Below are positions 44,406-59,400 of a stretch of DNA of 64,000 nt, piece by piece. The stretch spans positions 124,001-188,000 of the forward strand of contig CANXME010002523.1 in the NCBI GenBank assembly GCA_948144175.1, given 5' to 3'. The notes beneath the pieces were generated by a model. The model did no database searches, was not told the origin of the DNA, and saw only the letters and a list, made by a program, of their open reading frames with translations. The stretch comes from Closterium sp. NIES-65 (taxonomy: Eukaryota; Streptophyta; Zygnematophyceae; Desmidiales; Closteriaceae). A program made the position numbers and the translations under genes. Numbering within the stretch: position 1 is the stretch's first letter; each line of letters opens with the position of its first letter.

Positions 44406-47400
44406 TGTGTGTATGTGTGTGTGTGTGTGTGAGTGTGTGTGTGTGTGTGTGTGAGTGTGTGTTTGTATTTTTTATGTTTTTTTTCTTTTTACGTGCCATA
44501 TTATTTCTGAACGTGTTCGAAGCAAACCGAACAGGTGTTCGCCAGTTTGCTCAGGTCTACTTGGTCCGATTGAACTAAACCGGCGTTTGTTTTTCTGACC
44601 TGATCATGTCTACCGGCTAGAGCTGCGTCAAATTGCAGTTTGCGTCCCATCTCCCATTGTGTCGTGTGTGCGTGCTTGACCTTTCTCCAGCCATGCCCAC
44701 TTTTCTCATCTCTTCACTCCCTATGACTCACCCCTCTCCACGCAGATCTGTCAGAAAGAACGCATTGAATGGCTCCATTCCTGACAGCATCGTGTTTCTC
44801 AGCGGACTAAATTTTTTGTAAGGATTTCACACATTAAATTTTGCAAAGGTTGTATGATATTACCACAATTTACATGGATTTTCCTACAATTCTTTCATTA
44901 GCAACAAAATCCAAGATACTAAACTACATCAAACTCTAGACAGTCATGACCATGTGCTTGAGTCGAGTCGAGTCAGCCCTTACCTGAGATGAGTCAGGGC
45001 CGAGTAGAAAAATCGACTCAGCCCGACTCGTGACTCGGAAAAACAGTGCGAGCTGGGTCTGACTCGTGGCAAGTAAGGAGAACCGCGAGTCGGAAGTGAC
45101 TCAAAATCCGTTTCGAAGAACTTCATGTACGATTGTGATTTAATTTGTGATCTCTATGTTGTCTAGAACATGCCCGGCTGGTAAATACTGGCTAGAAATA
45201 TGAGAGATATGTCGCGAGAAAGATGAGAGATTTGTCCCAACTAAACGAAATCGCCAGATCTGTCGAATGGATTTTAGAGTCATTGGAAAACGTTGCCGGA
45301 TTGAAACTTGTCCCCACCCATTTTGTTTTCGCAAATGTTGAAGCAGAAACTCATCATTCGCCAATTTCGCGTGTTCGACATTTTTTGGAAATTGTTGGCT
45401 GGTTCTTTACGCAACGGAATCGGTGCTGCTTGTTACGCACACACATCTTGTGATTGAAAAGAAGCTCAGGAGGGGAACCCCGGATGCAGGACGCATGCGA
45501 AGACGCAGGACTCTTCGCCGAAATTCTTTTGGGCAGCCCGGAAAGAAAAATTTGACCCACGAAATTGACATTCGTGAATTCGACGGGAATGTCAATATTG
45601 ACATCATACCCCAATGGGTGTGTTGTTGCCAAGCAAAATCTCAAACAAATGGGAGCGATTTTGCTATTTCACCAAGCAAAATCGCTACTAAACCATATTT
45701 CCACCAGCCAACGCACATTACCGCATTGCATCCCCTACCCGAACCTGAGAATGAAATAGAATCAGGTCAACATTTAGAGTTTTCTTTCCTAGTCGACCCA
45801 ATAATCTTTTCACAAACCCTAAATCTAGGTTTAACTATGTTTGTGGGATCCTGATGTAAATCTAAGTTATTATGGATTAATGTGGTTGCAATGTCCAGAA
45901 ACCACCTCTCCCCCCCACTTAGACGGTTTTTTTACCTGCCGATGGGTTTTATTTACTTGCCCGGGTCAACGTCACCTGAGCGTCTAATACAAGGCCGGGT
46001 GCGCGTCTTGTGTACAGGAGTGGTTCTAATACATCTCTGTCGTGAGCTAGTAAGGTGCAGAAATGTTATTTCAACCATTGTAGAAGTAGTTGGGTTACCT
46101 AGAGAGTGACGCAAAGTTGTTGACTAGGAGAACTGTGGAGCGCTTAATTGAAGAAGTCAAGGGACCTTGAAGATGGGGTAATCTGGAGGACCAACCTAGT
46201 ACTGCACGGCTCAACTCCAAAGGTGAGACACAGAATTGGTGGCGGCTCGGAAAGAGAGGTCAAATAGTCAGCCAGAACATCTAGTCATTTGTTCTCTCGT
46301 TTGTTCACTGACGACAGTGGATTTAAGTTAGCAATGTAAGCTACGACAGCTATGTGACTAAGCCACTCGGAGTAGCCAGAATGTGGGCGCCTGGATCTCT
46401 CCCAAACGAGAGAAAGACCGCCACGAGTTGCGGTGGCAGCGAACGTACACACGGCGTGAATCTGCGCTGCCGCAACGAATTCTCTCACAGGAGCGCGGGA
46501 GGTCGCCTGCACATTCGCCAAGGACGGCGGTGTACCGCGCGGATCCGTACACCCGTCGGCGGACGTCGCAAAGGAGGTGAGCTCGATCCGCATGCAAGGA
46601 CGGAGCCCAGGCCTCACCCGTCCTGCAGCGATCCTTGGAAACTGGCAGGCAGCCAGCAAGGAGCGGGTGGAAGGCGTCGGGATGTTGCTGACGAGCTGAA
46701 CTTTCCGAAGTCACCAAGCGAGGCTGACAGTGAGGAAGAAGATGAAGATACCCCAACTGCGCGGGGTGGGGAAAAGCAAGCTGAAGACGCGGATGATGAA
46801 GTTCTGCAGTGCCAACACGGAGAAGAGCTTGAGGAGCCTGATGAAGGGGCGGAAATGGATCATGTGTCTGATAATATGCAAGGGGAGGCGGCAAGGCGGA
46901 GTGGAGGCGCAAGAGCTCCTCGATCGCCAAATGGACGTCCTGACGGAGGCAAGCGGAGTCATGCACCAGCGGGGGCGTATCGCTCACCGGAAACCACGAC
47001 AGGAACCTGAGAGGAGGAGGCGTATGGTGATGGGAACTTGGCGACCGCCAAAGCCGTGGGATGACGAAGAGGAGGATCGATGGGAGCTGCTGGGGAATAC
47101 TGCTGCCTGGTCAGACGAAGGGAGACATTAGGACAACATGGACCCACGATCGGGTAGGAAGGGCCCGTGGGGAGATAGGAAGGACAGGAGAGTAGCAAGA
47201 GAAAGCGAGTGACTGGCTAAGGACGGACGTGCGACAGGTCTTGCTGTTAGTGTTAGCCTTCAATCTCAATAGTTGTACTTTTTATATCATAGCATAGTGT
47301 AGTTTCCACTTTGGGTTGGGCTGGATGTACACACCCACATCCCAACCCAACCCAAATGTGATCATATGCAATCCCCAACCCACCAATTGAAGATTGCAGC

Positions 47401-50400
47401 CGATCTCCCTATGATTGCCTCCAATTCCCTCTCCATCCATTCCCAGCTCATTTCCGATGTAATTAAAGAGCCTTGCGCTATCACTTCAAGCTCAGTTCTA
47501 ACACTTGCTACACGCCTAGGAGATGTAGATGATGATATTTAGACGATGCATTGGACTTGGCTTTGAATAACATGTTAAGCTGTAGCGCTTAGGGGGGGAA
47601 ATGGACGGCAAAGGGTTAAAAGATACGTTAGTTAGGTGCGAGTACACAGAAAATGAGCTGGCTGGGGTGAAGGCGCAATTAAACCTCGGCCATGTTCAGT
47701 TTAGGACAGACGACCACATGAGGTTGGGAAGGTGTGGAAGAAGAGAGTTTTGTCAGTACAGAGGGTGGGACAAGAGAGGGCAGGCTGGAGGCAGAGGGAG
47801 ACTAAGAGATGGACGGACAACAAAAAAATGTAGGGAGACTAAAATCACATGAACCCCCAAAAATAAATCCATAGCCGCATAACCTAAATGTCACACGCAA
47901 GCAAGAAAACCAGGACTTTTGGGGAATGAATTGTGTATGGCAACGTGGCAGCCAAGCCAGGCTGAATACCCCACAACTCCTCTTGCTGACCGTTTCCCTC
48001 CACGGCCCAGGTTTGATGAGAACCACAAACTTAAACCGAACTCATGAACTTCTAAAGCTGAACATGAACTCATTCACCTCAAACCAAACTGCAATTCACC
48101 TCAAACCAAACTGCGACTCACCTTTTACTCATGCCTGCCTCTCTCCATGCTCGTCTCATCCCCCAGTCGGGTCAACAAGTGTGTGCTTGCTGTCCCTCCA
48201 TCCATCCATGCCCTTTTTTCTCATCCATGCCCACTATTCTTATGTCCATGCCCCTTATGTCTCCTCACTTCTTCCGCCCCAACGCACACGACGCACACAC
48301 AGGTCTCTTTCACACAACAACTTCACGGGCTCCATTCCTAACCAGATCTCCAAGATTTCTTTTGTCGATTATCTGTATGAAGCACCTCGTTCAAGCCTGG
48401 CGATAATCACGAACATGACCAAAGTCTCATAGCCTAGACAGATGTCACACGCAAGCAAGAAAGTCTCGAAGTCTCATATTAAGGAGTTTTGGGTGATTCG
48501 AACATATATGGCCATGCAATTGGCAGCCAAGAGGCTGAATACCCTGCAACCCCTCTTCCCGGCCCAGGTTCGAGAACCACAAACTCGTCGAACCCATGTG
48601 TGCGACTTGAACCAGTTCGGCCAATTGGAGTCGGCACGAACTGTTTGCCTCAGACCGAGCTGAAATCGAGTTCTTTTTCGTGCCTGCCACCCACAAAGAT
48701 CATCTCATCCCCAAATTGGCTTGACCGTTTGTACTTGTTGTCCCTCGGTCTATGCCCACTATTCTCATCTCCTCGGTGGTTGCACCCCAACCCACACCAC
48801 ACACACAGGTCTTTTGCAATGAACCGTTTGACGGGCCCCATCCCCGACAGCATATCCAAGCTTGATCAGCTTTCTTTTCTGTATGAAGCACCTCATATAT
48901 ACCTAATGATGAGCACGGACACGATCAAAGATAACATAGATTCTAAAACTCAAAGTTACGTTATCCCGATGTCACACGCAAGAAAGAAAAACAAGGATAG
49001 GGTATTAGGAAAGTGAATGGCTAGGGATGAGCAAGATTAGGGCCGCATGCTAGCTTGGCCCTGCCTGCTTTTAGGCTGGCCGGGCCGGCTCCCTTGGGTA
49101 GACGTGAGCGATGACCTTCCATTGCCCGGCTTGTGACGAGCCAGCTCCAACCACTGTCTAAAGTGCAGGCCATTGGCCGGTTTGCCACGATGCAGGACTA
49201 TGGCTAGGTCGGATCGAGGCTTGTCAGATGGGTGACGATCTGGGGAGGCTCATCTTAAGCCTGGCGGTTCGTCATGAGCTAGCTAGGGTGGCGATGGGTT
49301 CTGAAGCAGCAGTATACATTTGGCAGGGCGAGTTCCCAAATTTTATAAATGGTACATGGTGGGGCCGAAATCGTGAGGCACACTGTAAGAACCGGAACCC
49401 CAGTGTCAAATGTATGCTGCTTCAATGGAATCATGGACAGCCACATCAAATAACCCCTAAATTCTTCTCATCGGTCCCTGGACGGACCTGCATATGTAAT
49501 GTGGTTGGCGCTGACATGTTGATGGACGGACCTGCCTATCTCAATGTTGATTGAAGTCAGTTACTAGAGTATTATGTTTGCAAAGGAATCACATTCTCAC
49601 CCCTCAGGAAACACTAAAGGGTTGGGTTTTTGCAACACCAACTTTAACAGACATGAAGCCGCCATACCAAAAGAATTTGTATGGTAAGTAGTAGTTGAGT
49701 ACCAGCTGGTGGAAATGACGTTTGAAGCTTGCATCACTCTGGTCGTTGACAAGCCCCCCCGGCTCTTTGAGTCTGATCAGCTCGTTTACCACCGGCACAC
49801 AAGCCAACGGCGGCCACCCAACTTGTGTAAGCTAAGGTCCAAGCGACGCTGTAAGGTCCAACAGAACCAGTTCCTATACCACTATCCGACCCGACCCGGT
49901 ATCGGGTCACACGCAGGGTAACCGCATCGTGTATAGACCCGACCTGATTTCGGTGAACGAAAGTGCCGACCTGCACAGATCACGGGCGAAAGCGTGGTCT
50001 GGTCAAGCTGACCCAAGGTCTGGTCAGGTAAGACCCGGCTATGTATCCCCGGGTCGGGTCAGGGATTCTAAACCTTGCCCCTGCCTGACCCGACCCGATC
50101 CGGGACGGAAACGCGCCTGGCCTGGCCAAATTGGGTCGGCTCACGCCTAATTCTCGCCATCCTCCATCCGTCACATTTCTCTGGACCGCAGGCCGACACT
50201 CACACTGTGCCGGCCTGACCTGGGCCAACCCATGTTGACCGTGCTAACCAGCGCTCGACCCGTGCTGATCCCTATCCTAGACCCACGTTCAATGCAATTC
50301 GGTGCATTTCAGAGTGTGTTCTTTGAAGCGGTTTGGCCACTCGACTAGAATATGAACTAAACTGCGATTCGGTTATTACTCATGCCCACCTCCCCCCATG

Positions 50401-53400
50401 CTCGTCTCGTCCCCCAATTGATTCGACCATGTGTGCTTGCTATCCCTCAATCCATGCCCCCTATTCTCATCTCCTCACTTCTTCCGCCCCGACCCACACC
50501 ACATACACACAGGAGTCTTGCAAGAAACAATTTGACGGGCTCCATTCCCAACGGCATCTCCGAGCTTTCTAAGCTCACTTATTTGTAAGAAGGAGCTCGT
50601 CGTGATGAGAAGCACGAACAGTAGCAAAGACCTCATCAGCTCTTATATTCTTGGGAATAAATGCATAGCGCATAACCTAGATATTTGACGCATGCAAGAA
50701 AGCAAGCGTCAGAAGCTCCGGGTAATCAGATCAACACGTATATGACCTTGCAATTGTCAGCCAAGCCCGGCTGGATACCCCCCACAGCTCCTCTTCCTGC
50801 CTTTCCCCCTCCTCCTAGGCCTTGGTTCGACGAGAACGACAAAATTGCGGAACCGGGTGTGCGACTCAAACCAGTACGGCCAATAAAAATTAACATGAAC
50901 CCGTTTTCCTCAAACCGAACAGCAACTGGTTTTATGTAACCTGGCCCGACCTCGTGTCGGCCCGACTCGAGGTCGGGTCAGGTAAAACCCCGCCCTGTAC
51001 CCCCCCCCGGGTCAGTCAAATCAGTGTCTTCAACTAGGCATGATCATCCTGCCCCGGCGGGTCGGGTCGACCCGACCCGACCCGGGTTTTGACCCGGGTC
51101 GGGTCAGGCATTTTGAAGCGCTGGCCCGGCTGGGTCGGGTCGGGTTTACCCGGTCGGGTCGGGTCAACCCGACACCCGAAACCGAGTCGGGTCGGGTCGG
51201 GTCGGGTCGGGTCAGATTTAGACCCGAAGTCGTACCCGACCCGGTTTCGGGTACCGCGCCCTAAGTCGGGTCGATTTGGCCCTAATTTGCACTAAAGCAG
51301 ATCGCGAAGTCAATGTCTAGGGTTTGTTTGTTCCCTCGACATTGACTTCGATCTGCAATACCTAGGCAGCTAGCAAGCAATCGTTCTCAAGCTCTACTAC
51401 TCTCTAAACCCGCGCCCATGTTAAGGAACACTATTACTAGTGTTTCCATGTTGGCGTAAGGGTCTTTTTAACCTAGCGTGACCAGGCAGAGATATTCGAT
51501 TCTAAAGAAATAGTTATTCTAAGCTCTCACAAGCGACTAAACTCTAGTCCCGCGTTCTAATCGCCCCCTGCGCGCCTACCAGGCCCGCATCGATAGTGAC
51601 GCGACCCCCCATAGTCTAGTTACAAAATGGAGGACGTTCATATAATAATATTACACAAATATTCAATCAGTGCAACACCGCACAGTAGTAAGGAGAACCT
51701 CTTACCCTGCATATGGGGTCCTGGCCCGACCCGACCCGACCCGGCCCCTACCCGACCCGACCCGGGGGCGGGTCACGCCTGATCCGGCACCCGATACCCG
51801 GGTCGGGCCAGGATTTTTTGAAGTTCCGACCCGACCCGACCCGACCCGGAACCCGGCTGGCCCGCCCAAGTCGGGTCGGGTCGGGTCGGGTCGGGCCTAA
51901 TGATCATGCCTATCTTCAACATTCTGGCCCGGGGTTGACTCGATTCGTCCCGACCCGGAAACCTGCTTGGCCCGGCCAAGTCGGGTCGGGCCGACTGCTC
52001 ATGCCTACTTGACGCTGACGTAAGGTCGAGACTTTAAACGTTGATGTAGGGACGATATTTTTCTAGCAGCCTAAGTGTTTTTTACCTTAGAGAAATTCCA
52101 ATACAAAGCACAAACATGTCCTGCCTTAACTACCATAGGGTCCGCTCCACGCATTTCACTACGATATTATATATAAAAAAATGTATGCATGTTTGATAAA
52201 GATAACTCATGGTGAAATGAAATCCTTCTCTCCTGCCCAAAACCCATACCTACACTCCCGTTCCCCTCCTCAACAGTCTTAGAACCCCGGGTTTTCTTGC
52301 ATGTCCAGGCTTTTTTTGACCTGCCCGCTAGAGCAACAAACCGGCGCCAATCTCCCCGGCCAAGGGGTGTCAAAGCGCTTTAGGTCGAGCGTTTTGACAT
52401 AATGTCAAAATGCTTGACTCCTCAAAGCCATCATACGAGAAAAGCCAACTCTTCCACTCGATATTGAGTTGGTCGGGACTGAGATCGGATGGGGTTCAGT
52501 GGTAAACAGGAGGGCTTGTTTCGGCTTCGAAATTCAAAATCAAGGTTGAAATCGTAGACATGAGCACAATGGTGAACGCCTATTCAGATCGTCCAACATG
52601 TTTGGGGTGAACATATTCGTGTTCGGTTTGTCCCGCCTAGGAGAGCCACGGCGAACGGCGAACATGTTCGTGGTCGACAACGCTTTCTGACGAAGACATA
52701 TGTGTTCGCTGGAAAACTCCCGGAACCTTTTTTTTTTAATTCGACAAGACACACTAGTGGAGCTCATTTTTTTAGCTCGAATTCTGAATGTTTCCCCTCC
52801 TCCAGCCTAGACGACAAGCACCAGTACTAAGCATACCTTGTGTAACACGTTGTTTTGTTTGTTGTTTCATTTCCGTCACTCCCAAATGTCCACCAGGTAT
52901 AACCACCCTGGACGCCAAAATCCACCATCCAGTATTATATCACTATAACGAAGGCTGCTGATATGGCAAACACGAACATGTTTGACCCAAATGTTTGTGT
53001 CCGGCCGAACATTAAGTTGTTCGCCGGTTAAAGGCAAACCCGAACACCTCCCTTTCTGGAAGTGTTCGGGATAGAGATGAGCAAATGGCCCGATCCGACC
53101 TGGCCCGGCTACACAGGCTCCCGGGTCGGGTCGGGTCAGGCCAGGCTCGGGCCAGGTCCCTGAATGTTCTGGCCCGACCCGGGCCTACACACTCGGGTCA
53201 GCTTGGACAGGGTCACAGGTCAGGTCGGGTCAGGCCAGTCTGACCCGCCCTTTAGTGGGAGCAGGGGTGTAAAACGCGATTCCTGCATTGCGAGTTTCCA
53301 TGAACAGCAGGATACGATAGTAAACTAGTTATAGATGTCAGTCAATGAGGTTTGAACGGGCCCTAACTAAGTTGTTTCTAAACTTAAATGACTTGCTTGC

Positions 53401-56400
53401 TCCTGTTAGGCAAGATTGAGAGCGTGGGTAGGTTCTGATGTCGAGGGGATAAAAAATCCCTCGATCACAATTTGAACTAGGGTTTCGTGCCCTCTGTGTC
53501 GAAATCGGGTCGGGTCGAAAGCCCGACACGATTCCCCTGGTCTTGCAACGAATTCGGGTCGGGTCAAGCTTGACCCGAAACCCGACCCGAGTTCCATGCT
53601 CGGGTCGGGTTTTTTCTCATGTCGGGTCAGGTCGGCCCACACGGGGCAGGCAAATGAAACCACTGCCCCAACTTGGGCTAAACCACGGGTCGGGTCGGGC
53701 CGGCAAATGCTCATCTCTAGTTCGGGAAAACACAAACATGTTAAGATTGCCGAACCTGTCTGTGTTTGCCATTTTCTCATGCCTTGCCTAGCAGTAAGGG
53801 ATGCAAACTTACGACAGGTATGAGTTGCTTACGAGTGCCCCTGGCTCGAATTCCTTCCAGCTTCTTACATCCCTCTCCACCCCCCTCCACCCTCTTTGCT
53901 TCTAGTGAATGCCGCTCGTTCTCCTCCGTGCTCCCGACTCAGCACACCCCCGTGGGCCGCCATGCTCGCTATTCTCATCTCTTCATCTACTCCCAACCCA
54001 TAACACACAATGCACAGAAATTTCTCATCCAATTCCCTCATTGGCCCCATAGTCGTCGACTTTGTTTCCCGTAATCGCATCGCCTATCTGTAAGAATCTC
54101 TCTAGACCCATCCGTTAAGTACAAAGCCAACGCTGCACCGTGCTCTCATGTGCCAGGCCTGCACATCGCTCAGCCTGCACCGCGCGCTCATGTGCCAAGC
54201 CTGCACTGCGCGCTCATGTGCCAAGCCTGCACTGCGCGCTCATGTGCCAAGCCTGCACTGCACGCTCATGTGCCAAGCCTACACCGCGCGCTCATGTGCC
54301 AAGCCTGCACGGCGCTCTCAGATCCATAATATGTGTGTGGCGCTTGAGTTATTTCCCATTCCTGTTGTACCAACCTGTTATTTTCCAAGTGCCGCAACTC
54401 AGTCCGCAACACACGCTTGTCACCCCAGTTGCTATTTCAAAGCGGTGCATCTTCTCTATACGTTGCCTCTTGATTTATTTTTCAATGTTGTTGTACCATC
54501 CTGCCATCTGTTTTTCTATGATGCCTTCATCTATATTCTGGCCAGATGTTTTCATGCCTTTGGATTGCCGGGCTCCTCCATCTGAATGCATTCATCCATC
54601 TAAATGCATTCATCCATCTGAATGCATTCATCCATCTGAATGCATTCATCCATCTGAATGCATTCATCCATCTGAATGCATTCATCCATCTGAATGCATT
54701 CATCCATCTGAATGCATTCATCCATCTGAATGCATTCATCCATCTGAATGCATTCATCCATCTGAATGCATTCATCCATCTGAATGCATTCATCCATCTG
54801 AATGCATTCATCCATCTGAATGCATTCATCCATCTGAATCCGTTTGGCTGCACAGATGGGTGCACGCTGTCATGTGTATCGGTTGATGCACGCACGGCAC
54901 TGCGTTCCTCCTCAAAGAGGCTAACAGGGCTTACAACCATGCTTTCCTCCCCTGTGTCCAGAAATTACGCTGCTAATAACCTGAGTGGGTACATTCCAGC
55001 TAGTATTGAACAACAAACTGCATTGGAGTGCTTGTAAGTACGCTTGTTCATGTCCCAAACCCGAAACGAACTTGTAAGCAGTGTGAGATAGGCTGTTCTG
55101 ATCACATGGTTGGACCAAATAGAACACTCTTGAAAGAGTAGCAGTGCTTTTCTGGTTTTTGCGGTGTGCAGTCAATCTCTCCATGCCCCTCCTAGCCACC
55201 ATCCACATGCCTTTCCCTTTTAATTCCACCTTCATAACCAATTAGCCCACCACGATTTTGGTTGAGCTGGGAATAAATGTCTGTGCAGCTGTGCCCATGA
55301 TTTCCGCCTTATGATCTCCCCTTTCCACCGCAGCGACACCTCTGGCACTTACCTCATGTGCCCACCTGAAACCTCTGCCTGTGGTACACAATCTCCTAAC
55401 ACTTCCTTTTGCGGCATGTGTCAATCCTTCTGCACAGTTTGGGACAGATCAAACTATTGCTCATGGCAAGGCATGAGCAATAAAACGAATTGCGCTTCAA
55501 ATGGAACCGTTATTTGTGGGCGATTAACTAGCAACAACTAGCCAAGCAGCGCCGAAGCAAACTGATTCAAGTATAGGCAAAAAAACAGAAAGCTGGAGCT
55601 CAATTCGAGGGCATAAAACTGATCTGGTTCAGTTCATTACCATGTTCATGCCTAGTCATGCCCAGGGTAAGACGAACAGCCTTAAGAAGAAGAAGAAACA
55701 ATTGCAGTAAAAAACGGTAGGGCAAGAAACGACCACTTGAAACAGATCCACGAGGTGTTTTCCGTTTGAAAAAAAGTTCTTATTGAACCAACCAAATCTT
55801 GGAGGATGAAGAGAACGAACCCTTTCATGGTGTGCGTTTGTGGGCATGATTGAAAATGTATCTGAACTTGTTTTTCCCTTTTCTTTTTGTGACAAGACTT
55901 CTTTAACAAATACCAGCTGTTTGCTTGTTTCCGACTCAATCAGCGTCATCAGAGTTGCTCGTTCGAACCGAACATGTTTGAGTCCGATGTTTGCTTAACC
56001 CTAGGTCTAGCCTAGACTTGAGTCCGAGCTGATCTGGCTATTGGGCAAGGACAGGTGACAGGTCTGAACAGGCTGATCTCGGTGTAATAGGTCAGCCTGT
56101 TATGCAAGGTCAACTTGATCCGTGTTCCGAAATTTGAGTTTTGAGTTCGTGTAATGACGGGACTGGGATGAAACGTCCTGACTTTGTTACGGGCCTTCGC
56201 ATGTCACAACGGATCGGGGCGAACCAGTATGACGTTTTTTCCCATGTGACCCACCCGTGTCCATGCAAGACAAGGGCCGAAAGAATGACGGGGGAAGGGG
56301 GGAAAAGGTGCAATAGGGCAGATGCGTAAAGTGTTGTATATTTTCTGTATGGGCAATGTGTAGCCAAATCATCAAAATTTAACACCCCCCTCGTTCTACT

Positions 56401-59400
56401 CACGAGTGATTGACCTTTATACAGAAGCAGTTTGGAAGTTTACTAGAAACCCATTAAAAAAAAAAAAACAAACAAACAAACAAACAAAAAACAATGAAGG
56501 CATTCGAAGCTGCACCCCCAAAGTGGTGGTAGCTGATGTTTAGCGCACCTCCCCAAGGAGGGCAAGCCACCTCGGCTGGGTCCCGGCGGACACATCATTC
56601 TGCCAGGAGCGACCTCACTGATTTTCCCATCTTCGAAAATGGGGGAGCTGCGCCACCGAAGAGGTTGAAGCTGAAGTGGAAGGAGGGGCAGAAATCGTTT
56701 GCGAAGCAGCTGAAATGGGAGGGCAGATGGAAAGGGCACATCAACTGGAATAGAACCATCGCTATTTGGGATTCGCTAATACACCAAGCAAGCCGAGGGA
56801 CATTCTGCTACGCATTCATAACGTTAATCTACAAGTGGGGGAGCGGGTGGCCCTTTTTAGCATCAAGCTGGTCTGCCCGCACTGTGGAGGCTGCGAAACC
56901 CTCGAACGCTGTTTATACATTTGCTCAAAATTCCAAGTGGTGACCTCGGCTCTCCAGAAAACTCTCCACATGGTGAATGCCTCGCGCGTGGTGTCATCGC
57001 TGAGGGACCTGTTGTTCCGGAAGGCGGGGGCCAGCACAGCATTTGCAGAAGCTACGATCACATCCATCACCCTGCATCAGCTCTGGCTGGAACGTTGTGA
57101 TGCGGTCTTCAGGGGCACGAATTCTCGGGCGAGGAAGGTGCTCCGTCGGATTGAAACTGCTTTTCGCTTGCATGCAAGGATCTACAGAGGACGAGTGACG
57201 CTCAATGGAGAAAGCGTCAGGGCACGAGGCAGGAGAAGAAATTTCGCCGCACGATGGAAGGAGAGAATAGGTTACTGTTTCGGAACAGGGACACGAACAG
57301 CAAGTCATGGACGTGGACAAATGCATTCACCTCTATCTGGCTCTCCCGGGGATTAATCACCCCCTTAGATTCCGCAATTGGGGTGGCCATGTGGCCCCCC
57401 TCATGCACAGTCACGACTGCTATTGTTTATGTATGCTTGCTCTGTTCGTTGTTCATATCAAATACCCAAAACAAAGGTAAAAGTTTTTATTTTACCCAAA
57501 TTTGATTACTTTTTTTATTCATTTTACGGTTGTTTTTTATGATACCGTATTTTACGGTCAATATTTACTAGAACAAACAAATACACCTTGATTCCAGGCC
57601 CATCTAAGACGCCATTCGATGCACTCCGAAATGTGTTATCTGAATCAATTTGGTCAACCCGAACCGAACTTGAATTGATTCAAGTGCGGTTCGATTTTAC
57701 TCATGCCTGTCTCCCGCCGTGCTCTCCTCATTTCCCAATTGAGTTGACTTGTGTTCTTGCTGTCCCTCACTCAGTCCATGCCCTCTCATCTCATCTCTTC
57801 ACTTCTACCCCAACCCACACCACGCACACGCAGGTCTCTTTCAAACAACAATTTGACGGGTCCCATTCCTGATGGCATCTCCATGCTTGCTCAACTCACT
57901 TCTCTGTATGAAGCACCCTGTTTAAGCCTGTCGATAAGCACGAACATGACCAACAGTCACATCAAATTTAGAACCTTTCAGACACAATCGACAGCCAATC
58001 CAGGCTGAATGTCCTGCATCTCCTTCTCCTGTCCTCCACTCCTAGGCTAGGGATGGGCGAAACTAGTGCCGGATGCTGGTCTTGTCCAGCCTGCATTGTT
58101 GGTCGGGCTGGCCTGAGGCTTTCGGGTTGAGCAATGGCCAACCTCTGGCCGTCACAGACCTGAATTCTTGCCAGGTTGGCTTGTGGCTTGTCCGACAGGT
58201 GACGAGCCCAGTAGGCTCATCTCGAGCCTAGGGTGGCCATGATTCTAAAAGAGGCTCACGTTGGCCACTTCCATTAACCTTCGAAACCTCCCAATCACTC
58301 CCTAGACGGACCTACCTATCCTGTAAAACTTCAGGCTGGTTGGTGGCGCTGAATCAATGGTGATGGATTGCGGTCAAATACCGTGGACATGAAGTAGTTT
58401 GTCTGGCTTTGATTGAGAACGCTTCCACAGTTAGAATGTCGTAAACGCGAAGAGCACGGACCGGGACGTCTTCCCTGGGGTACTGACCTGACTCGATCCG
58501 ACCGGTACCCACTAGGGACGGGCCAACCTGATGCTCTTGTCTGAGTAGAATTCTGACCTGCCGAGAGGGCCAATTTGCATTTTTTTTTTTTTTTTTGGCA
58601 AAATGCTTAGCAAAAAACTCACCACTTTATCCTTTTCTTGCAGGTTTTTTTCTGTATTGGAAAAAAGATGCCGTTTTTTCACGCAAATAAAAAATTATTT
58701 ATGTTTTTTACGGTTGTTTATTATGATGCCATATTTTTGTTACAAACTGTGAGATCTAGAAGGCTCTTTGCCCTTCGATTAAATCACAAAAGATGGACTC
58801 CACGAGGTCACCTCTGAGGGTCTTTGGGTGCTAGGCAAGCCAGCCCCTACCCAAGGGTCCATGTTTGTAGAGAGTTCCACCAAGTGTAAGTTCGATCGAG
58901 AGCACTAGAGTATTCCTACAGTTATTCGCGCAGCGTCACATCGATCGATTGGCTCATGTGCATATTAAACTCTTCACGTCAATACGTTGTAAGAGTAATA
59001 TTCAGTCACAAAAGATTGTTCACAAACAAACGCAAGCACAAGTTTATATTAAGCGAAAGCTACCAGCCCACCAAAGTGACAACTAAAACCATATTTTGAA
59101 TTGCCAACTTTCTCTATGCGGAACCAGTGGGACATACTCGCCCACGAACGTTTATGCAGGCCATACTTGTCCGCGAAGCCTCGTGGACGCTCGGTGGCGA
59201 CCACTCGTGACAGCTTACGGAATCTCCTGAAGAAATGGCGCAGTTACGCGATGAAATTACTAAGTCACCGAAATCACTCCCGCACAATTCGCACCAGCTT
59301 CGAATGTAAATCGCGCGTTTTGCAAAACACCCCGTAACGAAATTCCTCTCGGCTTATGAGGACAAACAGCTCGAGGGTCCCACAATTCAATTGTTGACCC

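Noticed and set aside
46354..47131. Two overlapping acidic/basic ORFs as a definite gene
   Set aside because: Neither frame has a recognisable domain or convincing splice sites; kept only as a note in the intron description.
51060..51240. GGGTC runs as interstitial telomere repeats
   Set aside because: The pentamer is not a plant-type TTTAGGG telomere, and it lies within elements having inverted ends and 8-bp duplications.
54527..55037. ORFs with repeated hexapeptides on both strands around 54.6 kb
   Set aside because: An 18-bp minisatellite keeps every frame open; both strands are equally open and there is no domain.
56110..56403. Short ORFs around 55.6-56.4 kb on both strands
   Set aside because: No motif, no exon borders, similar openness in both strands.
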